Source: Gigantopelta aegis
Taxonomy: Eukaryota; Mollusca; Gastropoda; Neomphalida; Peltospiridae
Reading direction: 5' to 3'
Length of the DNA stretch: 64,000 nucleotides
Assembly (NCBI RefSeq): GCF_016097555.1
Contig: NC_054703.1
Location: 14,933,023 to 14,997,022 of the forward strand
The notes beneath the pieces were generated by a model that was not told where the DNA came from, did not search any database, and saw only the letters and a list, made by a program, of their open reading frames with translations. Below are positions 1-10,936 of the stretch, piece after piece. Both the position numbers and the translations under genes were made by a program. Numbering within the stretch: position 1 is the stretch's first letter; the number at the start of each line of letters is the position of its first letter.

Positions 1-348
1 ATTGCAAATTTAGCCATTTTTAAACAGTAATTTTAAAATTATTTTAAGCATTATTTTTCATAGTATTATAACCCAAGAAAGTGTTTTTCCCCTTGACATC
101 TTGATAGCAACATTACCCATTTTCAGACAGTGATCCATTCCTCTTTTGAGTTTCACAACCCAAACATTATTTAGAAGAGTTCAAACCCGTTACTCTTAGA
201 CCTCAATCACTAAATGGTGTTTTTAAAAATTACTGTAGTAATGGGGTTTGATATTATGTTATATAGACAGAGGATAGGGGTGTTTGCTTTAGCTTCACAT
301 GCAGGTGATAAGTTAGAGATGATTATAGGTACCTATGTATTAATTTAA
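1..348. other. AT-rich sequence, nothing recognised
   Basis: No open frame, repeat or RNA gene could be supported here. It lies directly upstream of a LINE endonuclease relic and could be part of its 5' region, but nothing in the sequence shows that. Confidence 0.4.
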
Positions 349-1010
349 TTGTTCCATTGTTTTGCGCTAGTCGGTATTCGTATGACCTTAGTATTTCTAT
401 GTTGTGGTAATGTACATCCTAATCCAGGACCAGATGGTAATCATATATCCATTATTCACTTGAATGTTTGTAGTTTAAGAGACAAACTCGATTTAATTAA
501 TGCCGAACTTAATAGTTATGAGATAATTTGTATTTCTAAATCATGGTTGAATCCAAATATTACAAATAATGAAATATTTATTCCGGGATACCGTGCTCCT
601 GTCCGTAAAGATCGGCTGACTAGAGGAGGTGGTGTGGCTATTTATGTCAAAGAAAAAATATATTTTAAGCATATGCCAGACATAGAACGAGTCGGCCTTG
701 AAGCAGTGTGGATTACTATTTGCTTTTTAGAATCAGAATGTACTTGTTGGTTGTTTTTACCGATCTGATTATAGTAAAACATATTGGGATTCAATCTCGG
801 ATTCATTACAATCTGCTAATGATAAGATGATGAAAACTGTTGTCGTGGGTGATTTTAATGAAGATTTGTTACGTCCTTTCCATCCTCATATTGATAACTT
901 TTTGTCAGTGTTTTGGATTGTATCAGATTATTACCGAGCCGACACGAATCACACCAACTGCTAGAACTCTTATTGATTTGATTTTTGTCTCGTCCCTTGA
1001 CTTGTCTCGT
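349..1010 (+). pseudogene. APE-type endonuclease domain of a non-LTR retrotransposon, broken
   Basis: The N-terminus carries CCGNVHPNPGP, the 2A-like signature found before the endonuclease in many metazoan CR1-like LINEs. It is followed by the start of an exonuclease-endonuclease-phosphatase fold: IHLNVCSLRDK (catalytic Asn region), a mid-domain GGGVAIYVKE, and further on VVVGDFNEDLL and TRTLIDLIF-like motifs. The endonuclease would nick target DNA for target-primed reverse transcription. The frame shifts near 745-760 and again near 900, and homology stops at a 20-bp minisatellite. No reverse transcriptase follows, so this is a dead 5' fragment. Plain AT-rich sequence precedes it. The clade (CR1, Rex or Jockey) cannot be fixed from so short a piece. 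Confidence 0.8.
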
Positions 1011-1520
1011 AACTTGATGTGTGTTCATGTAACTTGATGTGCGTTCATACAGCTTGATGGTTGTTCATGTACCTCGACGTATGTTCATGTAACTTGATGC
1101 GTGGTCATGTAACTTGATGTATATTCATGTAGCTTGATGTATATTCATGTAACGTGATGCGTGGTCATGTAACTCGATGTGCTTTCATACAGCTTGATGT
1201 GTGCTCATGTAACTTGATGTGTGTTCATACAGCTTGATGTGTGCTCATGTAACTTGATGTGTGTTCATACAGCTTGATGTGTGCTCATGTAACTTAATGT
1301 GTGTTCATACAGCTTGATGTGTGCTCATGTAACTTGATGTGTGTTCATGTCACTTGATGTGTGTCCATGTAACTTGATGTGTGCTTATGTAACTTGATGC
1401 ATATTCATGTAACGTGATGCGCGTTCATGTAACTTGATGTGTTGTCATGTAACTTGATGTCTGCTCATGTAACTGGATGTGCGTTCATGCAACTTGATAT
1501 CTGCTTACGTAACTTGAATG
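1011..1520. repeat. 20-bp minisatellite, about 25 copies
   Basis: Tandem copies of a unit close to AACTTGATGTGTGTTCATGT. Between about 1160 and 1340 two variants alternate (CATGTAACTTG and CATACAGCTTG types), giving a 40-bp higher-order unit. The array begins exactly where LINE homology ends and runs almost to the scaffold gap. Confidence 0.9.
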
Positions 1521-1561
1521 CACATGTGTATTTCCATCTACAATGACATTAAACTGTGTGC

Positions 1562-1761
1562 NNNNNNNNNNNNNNNNNNNNNNNNNNNNNNNNNNNNNNN
1601 NNNNNNNNNNNNNNNNNNNNNNNNNNNNNNNNNNNNNNNNNNNNNNNNNNNNNNNNNNNNNNNNNNNNNNNNNNNNNNNNNNNNNNNNNNNNNNNNNNNN
1701 NNNNNNNNNNNNNNNNNNNNNNNNNNNNNNNNNNNNNNNNNNNNNNNNNNNNNNNNNNNNN
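1562..1761. other. Assembly gap (200 N)
   Basis: Exactly 200 N, a conventional placeholder for a gap of unknown size. Open frames crossing it are artefacts. Confidence 1.
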
Positions 1762-1885
1762 TAAAGTGCTTCCAACCATTGTTCAATATTGTAAAGATGT
1801 ATTTAATCTATATCATATTCATGTATGTTGTTTTTATTATAAAGCTAGTAAGTTGTAAAACTTAAAGCAATAAACAAGTTGTAGT
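1762..1885 (+). mobile_element. Probable 3' tail of a CR1-like LINE
   Basis: The stretch GTTGTAAAACTTAAAGCAAT followed by AAACAAG near 1850-1878 is nearly the same as the sequence at 23985-24020. Both resemble the short 3' terminus of CR1-type LINEs with a local AATAAA-like signal. It may be the far end of the element whose endonuclease lies at 349-1010, on the same strand across the gap. The link is inferred. Confidence 0.45.
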
Positions 1886-2149
1886 GTTAATTAGCATGAC
1901 CATCACAATTGTCGTTATGCAATTTATTTAGCATTAAAATATATATGTAATATCTGTTCATCGTGTCTGTATAATCAGGTTTTTAAATGGTCGAAGATTT
2001 GAAATTAACCCCAAAAAGTAAGTTTCAAAATATTAAAATCGGAAAAATTATTGGTGCACCTGTTCAATATTTCTCCTAACAAATTGTACTAGAAGTTAGT
2101 TTGCATGCTATATACATTAGCACATATTAACTTTGAAATTAACCCGACT
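1886..2149. other. Non-coding spacer, nothing recognised
   Basis: AT-rich sequence without a supportable feature. Confidence 0.4.
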
Positions 2150-2518
2150 AAGTCAGTAATAGGGTATTGATTTGTATCCTAACAGACAACCAAGAATAGT
2201 CTTTATATGCGTTCTAACAGAAAACCAGGAATATTCCAAGTCAGTAATAGTGTATTGATCTATGTTCTAACAAAAAAAAACCTGGAATATTCCAAATCAG
2301 TAATAGGTTATTGATCTGTGTTCCAACAGAAAAAACACGAATATTCCAATTGAGTAATTGTGTGTTCTAACACAGCACCAGGAATATTCCAAGTCAGTAA
2401 TAGGGTATTGAACAGTTTTCTAACAAAAAAGAGGAACATTCAAAGTCAGTAATAGGGTATTGATATGTGTTCCAACAAAAAACCAGGAATATTCCAAGTC
2501 AGTAATAGGGTGTTCTAA
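2150..2518. repeat. 53-bp minisatellite, block A, first part
   Basis: Diverged tandem units near CAGTAATAGGGTATTGATCT plus TGTTCTAACAGAAAACCAGG plus AATATTCCAAGT. The array is cut by an inserted element at 2519-4064 and resumes at 4065. The same unit forms a longer, cleaner array at 35870-36960 in block B. Confidence 0.9.
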
Positions 2519-4064
2519 TGCTTCAGCGATAATGTCAACTCGATCGTCTTGTTGGGTTGGTGTACACTAGCAGCAAACTAAATTGTCGTCACTAATAACT
2601 TGTTTTGGGTGTATTGAAATATTGAATCAGGCTTTGGACAGTCGGTCCAGTGTGCACTGAGAAAAGACTTGATTGTCGGCTGTATTCTTGGTCTGCACTC
2701 CATTTCACTCTGATTTGATCGTCAGCGCTATGCTCACCAATCACTGCACATTGTCTGATCATGTGATATCAGTCATGATGGCGGCGACCTGGTTCAATTC
2801 TGAAACAGAGAGCAAACTAATTGAACTGTGGAGGCAGAAGCCTCAGCCGTATGATACAACACACCTCAGTTGCCTGAGATGGGGAAAGAGGTGTGCAGCG
2901 CACCACATGCAAATATAGGCAGACATAAGAGTTGTGCTAAAGTTTTCCACCTCGCATGCATGGGTACATGGAGCTTTGACCATTGGATATTTGAGATTTG
3001 TTTGATCATAACCCGAGAATTGTACTTTAGGTCAAGATATATTTTTGCAACAAATGTAATTCTTGATTCCAGTACGTAAGAGTTATCCTTCTTAGCCTAA
3101 TGATATGATCAGTGGCCAGATAGTTTTACCCTACTAATTTACATACTGAATCATTAATATATGTTATAAACATAACACTATGTGCATACATCATCATGTG
3201 CATATATAATAATTAGTAGCCAATCAACATGTACAATTAATTAAGCATAGCGGAAGTGGGGTATACCGAAGGAGGTAATATAATACCTGCATATTATTGT
3301 CCTGGCGCCAGCTTTATATCAGTAAATTATAACCCCAAGCAGTTTTGTACCGGTATAATATTACTAGGGAGGCAGGACGTTGGAGGGCAATGCTATACCT
3401 TTACACATGGACTCTGGCGATAGACAGTAAACAGCAACAGCTGAAAACTATTTCGAGTACGGATAACGTTGAAAATAAGTAGTAATGATTATTTATTATA
3501 TCTATCACATTTTCTGACCACGGATATGTTATGTAGGGCCGACATTGCTCACTGATGACAACCGTCATCTCCGAACACAGTCCTCAATACACAGCGCTCA
3601 CCTGTAGCCAAAAACCGAAGTGTCGCGCCAAGTCGTTATCCTGTACTAATAGCTGCTCTGTAGTTTGTGTCAGTTTTCTCTATTATTGGGGAGATAGAAT
3701 TTTCTAAGCATTAACATATGTCAGGGGGCATTCTAAAAATGTTAGTATACCCTGGGATCTCATGGCGTTTTAACCCAGTTATTAGTCTTATATGCTCCTT
3801 CTTCCCTCATTAAAATATGTGGCTGCACCCACGTTCCTTTTCCACTGTTGTCGACAACGCCGCATCCGTACCAACAGCATAGCAAGTGAAATATGGAGCA
3901 GAAGTAGCTTTCTCACAAATCACGCCATTTTGAATAATAAAAGTATTTCCACCTCAATTTTATTGAGCTTCGACAATCGCGTCGGCTTGGTGTGCGCTGA
4001 AGAAAAAAAAACGTTCCGCCAACTAGCGCTGATTTTGTATTGTCGGAACGGTGTGCGCTTAGCA
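2519..4064. mobile_element. 1.55-kb insertion flanked by TAA, PIF/Harbinger-like
   Basis: The 53-bp array stops after TAA (2516-2518) and resumes after TAA (4065-4067), so the element's edges are visible directly. Its ends, TGCTTCAGCG and the reverse complement TGCTAAGCGC, are short imperfect inverted repeats. Related TTGTCGG..CGGTGTGCGCT motifs recur near both ends. A 3-bp TWA target duplication is the hallmark of PIF/Harbinger transposons, and the MADF-like peptide inside fits the DNA-binding protein those elements encode. No intact transposase was found, so this is a non-autonomous or decayed copy. The superfamily assignment is inference. Confidence 0.6.
2673..2918 (+). pseudogene. MADF/Myb-SANT-like domain fragment in the TAA-flanked element
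   Basis: From the ATG at 2775 the frame reads a Trp near the start, then ESKLIELWRQKPQPYDT. This has the spacing of a MADF domain: helix with L-I-E-L-W, a basic residue, P and Y-D. MADF and related SANT folds bind DNA and occur in the accessory protein of PIF/Harbinger transposons. After about 35 residues the similarity is lost, so only the first helix region remains. Its position inside an element with a TAA target duplication supports the reading. A chance match of a short peptide is possible. Confidence 0.45.
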
Positions 4065-4462
4065 TAACAGAACACCAGGAATATTCCAAGTCAGTAACAG
4101 GGTATTGATCTGTGTTGTAACAGAAAACCAGGAATATTTCAAGTCAGTAATAGAATATTGATCTGTGTTGCATCAGTAAACCAGGAATATTCAAAGCCAG
4201 TAGCAGAAAACCAGGAATATTCCAAGTCAGTAATAGGGCATTGATCTGTGTTCTAACAGAAAACCAGGGATATTCCAAGTCATTAATAAGCTATTGATCT
4301 GTGTTGTCACAGAAAATCAGGAATATTCCAGGCAAGTAATAGGGTATTGATCTGTCTTCTGAGAAAAAACCCAGGAATATTCGAAATTAGTAATTGGGTA
4401 TTGATGTGTTTTGTAAACGAAAATCAGAACTGTTCCAAGTCAGTAATAGTTTAATATCTACA
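4065..4462. repeat. 53-bp minisatellite, block A, second part
   Basis: About seven diverged units continuing the array cut at 2518. The last unit merges into the 3' splice site of the exon at 4472. Confidence 0.9.
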
Positions 4463-4471
4463 TTTTTACAG

Positions 4472-4537
4472 AAAACGTCAACAACGTCAACGACAACCTA
4501 CAGTTGGGCAGACCAATATAGAATTTGATGCTGCAAG
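4472..4537 (+). CDS. Candidate 66-nt cytoplasmic exon, block A
   Basis: A pyrimidine-rich ATTTTTACAG precedes the start and CAAG|GTAAAT follows the end. In phase 2 the exon is open and gives a basic, Gln-rich peptide ending VGQTNIEFDAAR. The block B counterpart at 36974-37075 ends IGLSNLSFDVSR in the same phase, so the shared part is the C-terminal half. The N-terminal part is shorter and has lost the RCRRR run seen in block B. It lies between a 53-bp array and an (ACT)n tract exactly as in block B. Function unknown; probably the tail of a membrane protein. No transmembrane exon was found upstream in this block, so the copy may be dead. Confidence 0.5.
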
Positions 4538-4539
4538 GT

Positions 4540-5140
4540 AAATAATGCTGTTACTATTACCACCACCACAACCAGCACGGCACCACAACTACCAGTATCA
4601 CCACCATTATTACTATCACTACAACTACTACCATCACTACTACCAATACTAGTATTGTCGACACAACTACCACCAGTATCACCATCTGGCACTACTATTA
4701 CTACTATCACCACTAACTACTACTAATAATACCACTACTTCCACTACCACCACAACTATCATGACACCACAACTACCACTATTACTACTAGTAGCTACTA
4801 CCATGACTGCTACTATTACCACCATCACTACTACTACTACTACTACAACCACCACCACCACTACTACTACTATCACCACTATTATTACTACTACTACTAT
4901 TACTGATGGCTAATACTGAACTTCTACAAATACTACTACCACTACTACTACTACTACTACCACTACTGCTACTATTGCTACTAGCACTACTACTACTACT
5001 AATACTACTACCACTAGTACTACTACTACTACTACCACTAATACTACTACTCCTACTACCACCTCTAATACTACTATAATACTACTACCACCACTAATAC
5101 GACTACTATTACTGCTACTACTACAACTATTACTTCTAGT
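4540..5140. repeat. (ACT)n/(ACC)n trinucleotide tract, block A
   Basis: About 600 bp of interrupted ACT, ACC and ATT triplets. Long Val-, Ser- or Thr-rich open frames here are by-products of the triplets. It sits directly after a splice donor, as in block B. Confidence 0.9.
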
Positions 5141-5344
5141 ACTGAGTTCTATACCACCCATACACACCCTCACGTCCATAGATTTTTATGACAAAAGCTG
5201 ATGAAGCTTTCTCTGTTGATAGACTATTCATTAACCACCCAAACCTGGATCAGGATTCTATGAAATAGTGCAATGAACATTATACACATGTTTAAGTTAA
5301 ATTGAAATATGAATATATAACTGGTTCCTCAGGTCATTGGCATC
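5141..5344. repeat. Spacer duplicated in block B (38761-38990)
   Basis: The sequence from the end of the ACT tract to the 40-bp array is near-identical to 38761-38990, including CAAAAGCTGATGAAGCTTTC and CACCCAAACCTGGATCAGGA. This shows the two loci are a true segmental duplication and not just similar repeats. Confidence 0.85.
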
Positions 5345-5690
5345 TCTTGACGCCTTCTATATGTGATAGATGTATGCCCTCTCATGAACAAATCCAGTAC
5401 GTGTGGTAGATGTACGCCGTCTTAGCAGATCCAGTATGTTTGATAGATGTACGCCCTCTCATGGACACATCCAGTACATGTGATAGATGCGTGCCTTCTC
5501 ATGAACACATCCAGTACGTGTGATAGATGTGTGCCCTCTCATGAACACATCCAGTACATGTGATAGATGTACGCCCTCTCATGAACACATCCAGTACGTG
5601 TGATAGATGTATGCCCTGTCATGAACACATGCAGTACGTGTGATAGATGTATGTATTCTCATGAACATCTTCAGGTGAACTAGGACGATG
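5345..5690. repeat. 40-bp minisatellite, block A, about 8 copies
   Basis: Unit CATGAACACATCCAGTACGT plus GTGATAGATGTATGCCCTCT. The same unit forms about 27 copies at 38995-40080. Confidence 0.9.
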
Positions 5691-5847
5691 CGAAGACATT
5701 CGGTAGAGGTTATCACATGTAATAGGGTTGCAGGCGTGTGTGTAGGGGATGGTGCGGTGTGGTACATGAGTCAATTTCCCTATACTCAAATCACATTTTC
5801 TTCTCTTTTTTAACAAATATATTTCGGGTTAGCATGGCACGATTACC

Positions 5848-5934
<87 letters not shown>
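5691..5934. repeat. Short spacer and (TA)42 microsatellite
   Basis: Positions 5691-5850 hold nothing recognised. A pure TA tract runs from 5851 to 5934 and abuts the 3' end of the L1-like LINE that follows. Confidence 0.85.
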
Positions 5935-5939
<5 letters not shown>

Positions 5940-8073
5940 TATTTTTCTTTTTTATTGGCAAAGGTACAGTTTATAAAACATAAATTACAAAATACAAGAA
6001 AAAAACAAAAAAACACTATACACACAGCACGTAATTAAATACAAACAGTAATTGAAAAAAAAGGTAGAAAAGTATGTACAGCTGATGTTTCAGGGAGGTA
6101 TAACATGTAATTGAACACATGGGCTATTTCACAGCAGATCTATTTACACGACTTCTATATTATATTATATGTATATTATAGATGCATTAAAAACCAGTTG
6201 ATTAAATTAACCTCAATAAAAACGAAAACAGAGAAGAAGAATATTTATTTACTGGCTTCTAATACCGCGACAAATAGGCACCATTTTTAATATGGTCGTC
6301 TGCTTGCAAATTTATTTGTAATATTATTTTTTTCTGTCATGTAATAATCCTTTTCCATGGCTAGAAGACAAGGACACGATAGTGAGGTGTTCGCTACACG
6401 AACATTATATATATATATATATTGCTTTGTTATTAAAATTAAATGATTAAGTATTTTGTGTCCTGTTTGTATACTAAATATTATCCTTCTATCGTTTATA
6501 ATTGTATGGCATACAGTGACGTCAAAAATCCAAGATTCGAAATTTCGCCACAAAGAAGTCACTTTTGAACATTTAAAAAAAAATTGCATTATGGTTTCCT
6601 CGTCCTCATGATAGAAAGTACAAAGTGCATCGTCCCGAATCCCTAGCCTACATAGAAAGCTATTGGTTGCTACCATTCTATTAAGAGTTTTATATTGAAA
6701 ATCTATAAGTGTGATTTCTTTAGTACATAATCTCGGTGTTAAATATACCTTTTTCCATATTAACGGGTAGTTATCATTGTTTATTATGGCAGACCAGCGG
6801 ATTTCTGCTGTTGGCATTTCTACATTCATAGAAAGTATATTATAATATACACCACAACCTAATTTTTGTCATTAAAAACATATACGTTGGACACAAAGTA
6901 TTATATAAATTTATTTGTCCTTGCAATTTTTGGACAATGCCTTTCCAATTTTCTGGGATACTATGTACGTTATATTTTTGTTTTAACTGCAAAAGGAATG
7001 ATGTATCCTGTTTCAGATACAATATCTCTGATATGTGTTATACCGTTATTATACCAATTGTGGATAAATAATGACCTGTTTGTAAAATGTGTGTTGTACC
7101 ATATCGGCTCATTTACTATTTCGTCACAAGTTTCAATTTCTGTTTTTTGCACAAGATCTTTCCATGCATTCAATACATCATTCCAAAAAGGATTTTGCTC
7201 CCATTTTAGATATAACTACATTATCCATATATTTATTTAAAAACCATTTCCATTTGCAGTCTGATTGAAAGTTGCGTCTTAACCATGAAACTTTAGAGCT
7301 TTAATAAATGTTAATGCTTCAATCATTTTTAACCCACCCTCAGTATACAATAACTGAGCGTTTAATTCTATCTGGACCACCTTTCCATATAAATGAGAAA
7401 ATCATTCTGTTCTTTAATATGTATTCATTAGGTGGATTTGGTAGACTGGTAAAAATACGAGTTAGTTTTGACATAGCTAATGTTTTTACAACCGTTATCC
7501 TATCACATATAGTTCCGCATCTGCCACGCCACGAATTTAACAGTTTTTCGATTTTTACCAGTTTTTCATCCAAATTCAATGTCCAAATATTATTTAGTTG
7601 TTTATTAAGTGTTATACCTAGAACCTCAAAATTGTTTTCACACCAATCTAGACTTAGCAGTTTGCACATTTCCGCCATGGTATTTGCAAGGGGACCTAAT
7701 CCAATAGTTTTGGGGGTTTTAAAATTTATTTTCAATCCTGATACGTCTCTAAAAATATCTAAAGTACGAATTGCATTTCTAAGAGAGAAAGGAGATCCAT
7801 CTAAATATAACTGAGTGTCATCGGCAAATTGTCAAATTTTGTATTACATACCCATTAAATCTTACTATATAAATACAGCCCTGAATATAAAAATGAAATA
7901 CACTTTTCCGTATTCAACTCAACTGCCGGAATTATGCCGTATTCAACCCTACTATTTATAGCACATGGTTACCGTGAATGCCCTTAGCGATATGTAAACA
8001 AAGTTGGTGCTTAGTTTGAATTGCCTATTAAAGCAGTTAACTGTTATGCATTTTTAAAATGCTATTTTGTGGA

Positions 8074-8175
8074 ACATTTGAACTGAAAACAGACGAAAAC
8101 GGTGACGAATATTTACAATTTAATGAGCGTGCTACCAAAACTAGACGGGAACGCTACTCACCAACGAACTTTTAA
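8074..8175 (+). pseudogene. Crypton/DUF3504 tyrosine-recombinase-like fragment
   Basis: The frame reads KTDENGDEYLQFNERATKTR, which matches my recollection of the DUF3504 region in Crypton-derived proteins (KIAA1958-like, ZMYM and QRICH families): D-x-x-G-x-E-Y-L-x-F-x-E-R-x-T-K-T-R. A stop follows within about 12 codons and the rest of the domain is not recognisable. It sits inside the insertion that splits the LINE. Short but distinctive; a profile search would settle it. Confidence 0.5.
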
Positions 8176-9031
8176 CCCACGAATAAGGTCAACGACAGTC
8201 AGTTTTTGGATCCTTGTTTTGGCTTCATACACAATAAATAAAACATATCCAACGGTAATTGTGTGGTATGATATATATGACAAAAGGTACTTTTTATTTC
8301 TTTCATCTTTTAAAACTTAAAATTAATATTGTGTCCAAAATTATGAAAAAAAAAAAATACCCACCTGTAAACAGCGTTGTCTGCTTGTTATAGGAATTTG
8401 ACTGGGGTCAAGGTTAGTAGACTAGTTTTTATTTTAATGTAGCGAAGCATTGTAATAATATAGCTAATTTTGAATTTAAATGTCGTCAGTATTCCAATGA
8501 CGTCACTTTGCATCTCCTTACAATAACCATAAACTGGTGGAGCGATGATTTATGGAGGCACATTTAATATAAACTTCAACTTTTTAGCAACGAATAATTC
8601 CATGAACATCAATAAAAGAAAACACACCGATGACGACACAGACATTCAGTGAACAATTCTTGACATTTTTGTTCCTTTATAAAACTGGCATGCTGAAGGA
8701 TTTATGACGTATTACGAGCAAATTAAATATTTCATTGTTCGTGAATTTTAGCTATTACGTTGTCTTTAAAAGGCATTTCAGACAATATCATTAAAATTAT
8801 AGGTATTTTTCACTCATTCTTTCTTATTTCTGTTTATTGTTTAAATAGAACTATATTCCTATGTGTAATAATTGGTAGTGCATCGGTCCGCGTAGTAACA
8901 CAGCTGACCTAGTTGTCTAAAATGAGAAATCTCCATCATTAGCTAGCAGTGTTACACTTTTTTTAACTATTATTTTGGTACAAAATTCCAATTTAGAGTA
9001 TGTAATAAATACAAAACTTCATACATGTGGT

Positions 9032-9120
9032 TTTCTGATTTCTGTATTCCACTCGTGTATTTCCTGCCGGAAACCCCTCTGCCTGCAGGAAATATACTCG
9101 TGGAATACAGAAATCAGAAA
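9032..9120. repeat. Hairpin: 36-bp arms, 17-nt loop
   Basis: Arms 9032-9067 and 9085-9120 are reverse complements at 33 of 36 positions (outer part TTTCTGATTTCTGTATTCCA). It lies just inside the right edge of the insertion in the LINE. Confidence 0.85.
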
Positions 9121-10545
9121 CAAACATATATGTATTTTTGTCTATATATTCAAGACCCCCTATATCAATTCCTTTAATAAGAGGATTTGTCCGAACAAGA
9201 ATTCCAATAATTTCTACACCTAATATAACTAAATATGGCGAAAGGGGGTCTCGTTGCCGACAGCCTCTTTCGATGTTGAAAGGTTCTGAGAGATGTCCGT
9301 TTTGTAAAATGTGTGCCGTTGCATTATTATAAAAAGTAGATACCCATTTTCGAATTGATGGACCGAAACCAAAATATTTTAAAGTTTCATGTATGAATTG
9401 CACTGATATAGAATCGAACGCTTTTTCAAAATCAATTAAAAGCATTAGTCCTGGTATATTATTAGACTTACTTTCGAATAAAATATCATACAATGTCCTT
9501 ATATTTTCACCAATAAAGCGTCCTTCAACAAAGTCTTTTTGGTCTTCATTTATAATACTATTTAAAATTGGTTTCATTCGAGCTGCTATGCAGGCAGATG
9601 CTAGTTTATAAATGACATTTAACAGTTATATAGGTCTCCAGTTTTTTAAGAGATGTCTGTTCTCATTTGTTTTTGGCATGCACGTAATTACCCCTCTTCT
9701 AAGTGATACAAACAATTGTTCCTTATCATAACCTTCATTTATAGTTCTTAAAACAAAATTACCTAAGTCTATCCAGAAAAACTTGAAAAACTCAATCATG
9801 AACCCATCTAGTCCAGGACTTTTATTGTTCTTCATTTTTTTTTTAAACGTCGATACTAATTCCTGCATACATATTTTACCTTCTAATGAAGTTTCTTTGT
9901 TAAGTTTTGGAATATTCGTGTTAATTAAGTCGTTAATCTTTTCAGTCGAAACACTCTTAAAGCTATATAATGATTGGTAAAAACGCCTCTGCTCGTTTAA
10001 TATTTCGCCTGTTGAAGTAATAGTTCCTCTAGGTGTCTCTAATTTTAAAATTGTCTTTGAGACATAATTTCTAGTTTCTAAACTATAGAAATATGCACTT
10101 GGCTTGTCGCCTAATTGACACGACAATGTCCTTGACCGTATATAGGCGCCTTCTGTTTTCTTATCTCGAATAGATTCTAATTTCCGTTGTGTGTCTTGCA
10201 GTTCATCTAAAATATTTTCATTTATGTTCTGAAAATTAGTATTTATTTCGATTTGAATATTAGATATTTTTGTTTCTAAATCGGTTTCTTCCTTTAACTC
10301 CTGACGTTTTTTCAAAGTAGCATAAGATATTGTTTTATCTCTAATTTTCATTAATACTGTTTCTAAAAGTAATGATACTGGTATCTTAAAGTTTATGTCA
10401 GCATTACGTATCATTTGGATATTTTCATTTTGCACTGGTTGAACATATTCAGTTTTCGTTTCTTTTATTATATTTTTAATTTGAGTACAATAAGATGGGT
10501 CCTTTAATAGGGAGTATTTACCGAAAATATTTGCTGCAACTGTCT

Positions 10546-10739
10546 ACACCTTCACAGCATAATATTCTGACAGTGCAACTGGGTTGACTGGCTGACAGTT
10601 ATATCCTTTATGGCAGTCGTCATCGTATACTTATATCATATTCCCTTCACTGTGCATGTGTTCATCAATGACAGTGTTTGATTATTAGTACACAGACTTT
10701 ACGTTTTAGGCAACACAAAGTATATACCACTTTTTAAGG
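10546..10739. other. Spacer between LINE and conserved exon
   Basis: No feature recognised; block B has no counterpart for it. Confidence 0.35.
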
Positions 10740-10747
10740 TTTCTTCC

Positions 10748-10936
10748 ATGTTACATTATTCAGTATTTAATCAACCAGCAAGTGCTATTAATAAGCTCCC
10801 CATTTCTGAACATGTAAAGTGCTTGCAGACCCACAACAACAAAGTATTTTATAAAGCTTACACTGTGGTCGGTGTTCTCGTGAATATGGAGCAAGACTTC
10901 ACAAAAATTGTTCACAAATTGCTATCAAATATTTGA
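10748..10936 (+). pseudogene. Block A copy of the THNNKV exon, truncated by a stop
   Basis: The peptide ends CLQTHNNKVFYKAYTVVGVL plus VNMEQDFTKIVHKLLSNI and then TGA. The block B copy (40085-40286) reads the same frame through AGA and ends RYNIDGKMSE. Over the 35 shared codons from THNNK I counted about 17 codons with changes, and most of the changes fall at third positions. That is the pattern of a conserved coding frame. This copy also has a one-base difference after the stop. An AG acceptor (TATTCAG) precedes it in phase 1 and an ATAAA-type signal follows. Function unknown. Confidence 0.55.

Larger units (their letters stand above)
7843..9142. mobile_element. About 1.3-kb insertion inside the LINE reverse transcriptase
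   Basis: LINE coding homology stops at the codons for GGLEY (near 9143) and resumes just before FADD (near 7842), which defines the insertion. It contains a Crypton-like recombinase fragment on the plus strand and a 36-bp imperfect hairpin near its right edge. Short inverted sequences (TTTTGTATTACATAC near the left edge and its near reverse complement near 9000) are present. No convincing target duplication was found; Cryptons usually leave none. Confidence 0.6.
5935..10545 (-). mobile_element. 5'-truncated L1-like LINE, ORF2 only, broken
   Basis: Read from right to left this is one ORF2. A coiled, charged region and LLKNWRPI (RT motif 1) lie at 9626-10545. IDFEKAFDS and GCRQRDPLSPYL (RT core) lie at 8993-9577. 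FADDTQLYLDG (catalytic FADD) lies near 7770-7830, a thumb region at 7340-7735, and an L1-type C-terminal His/Cys motif near 6600-6690. The 3' end carries AATAAA-type signals and joins a TA tract. The endonuclease and ORF1 are missing, as expected of 5' truncation. One in-frame TAA lies at 9626-9628, a TGA just before FADD, and a roughly 1.3-kb insertion splits the RT. Several frameshifts follow further downstream. Confidence 0.85.

Noticed and set aside
3792..4067. 91-codon plus-strand gene
   Set aside because: It spans the right end and inverted repeat of the TAA-flanked element and has no recognisable domain.
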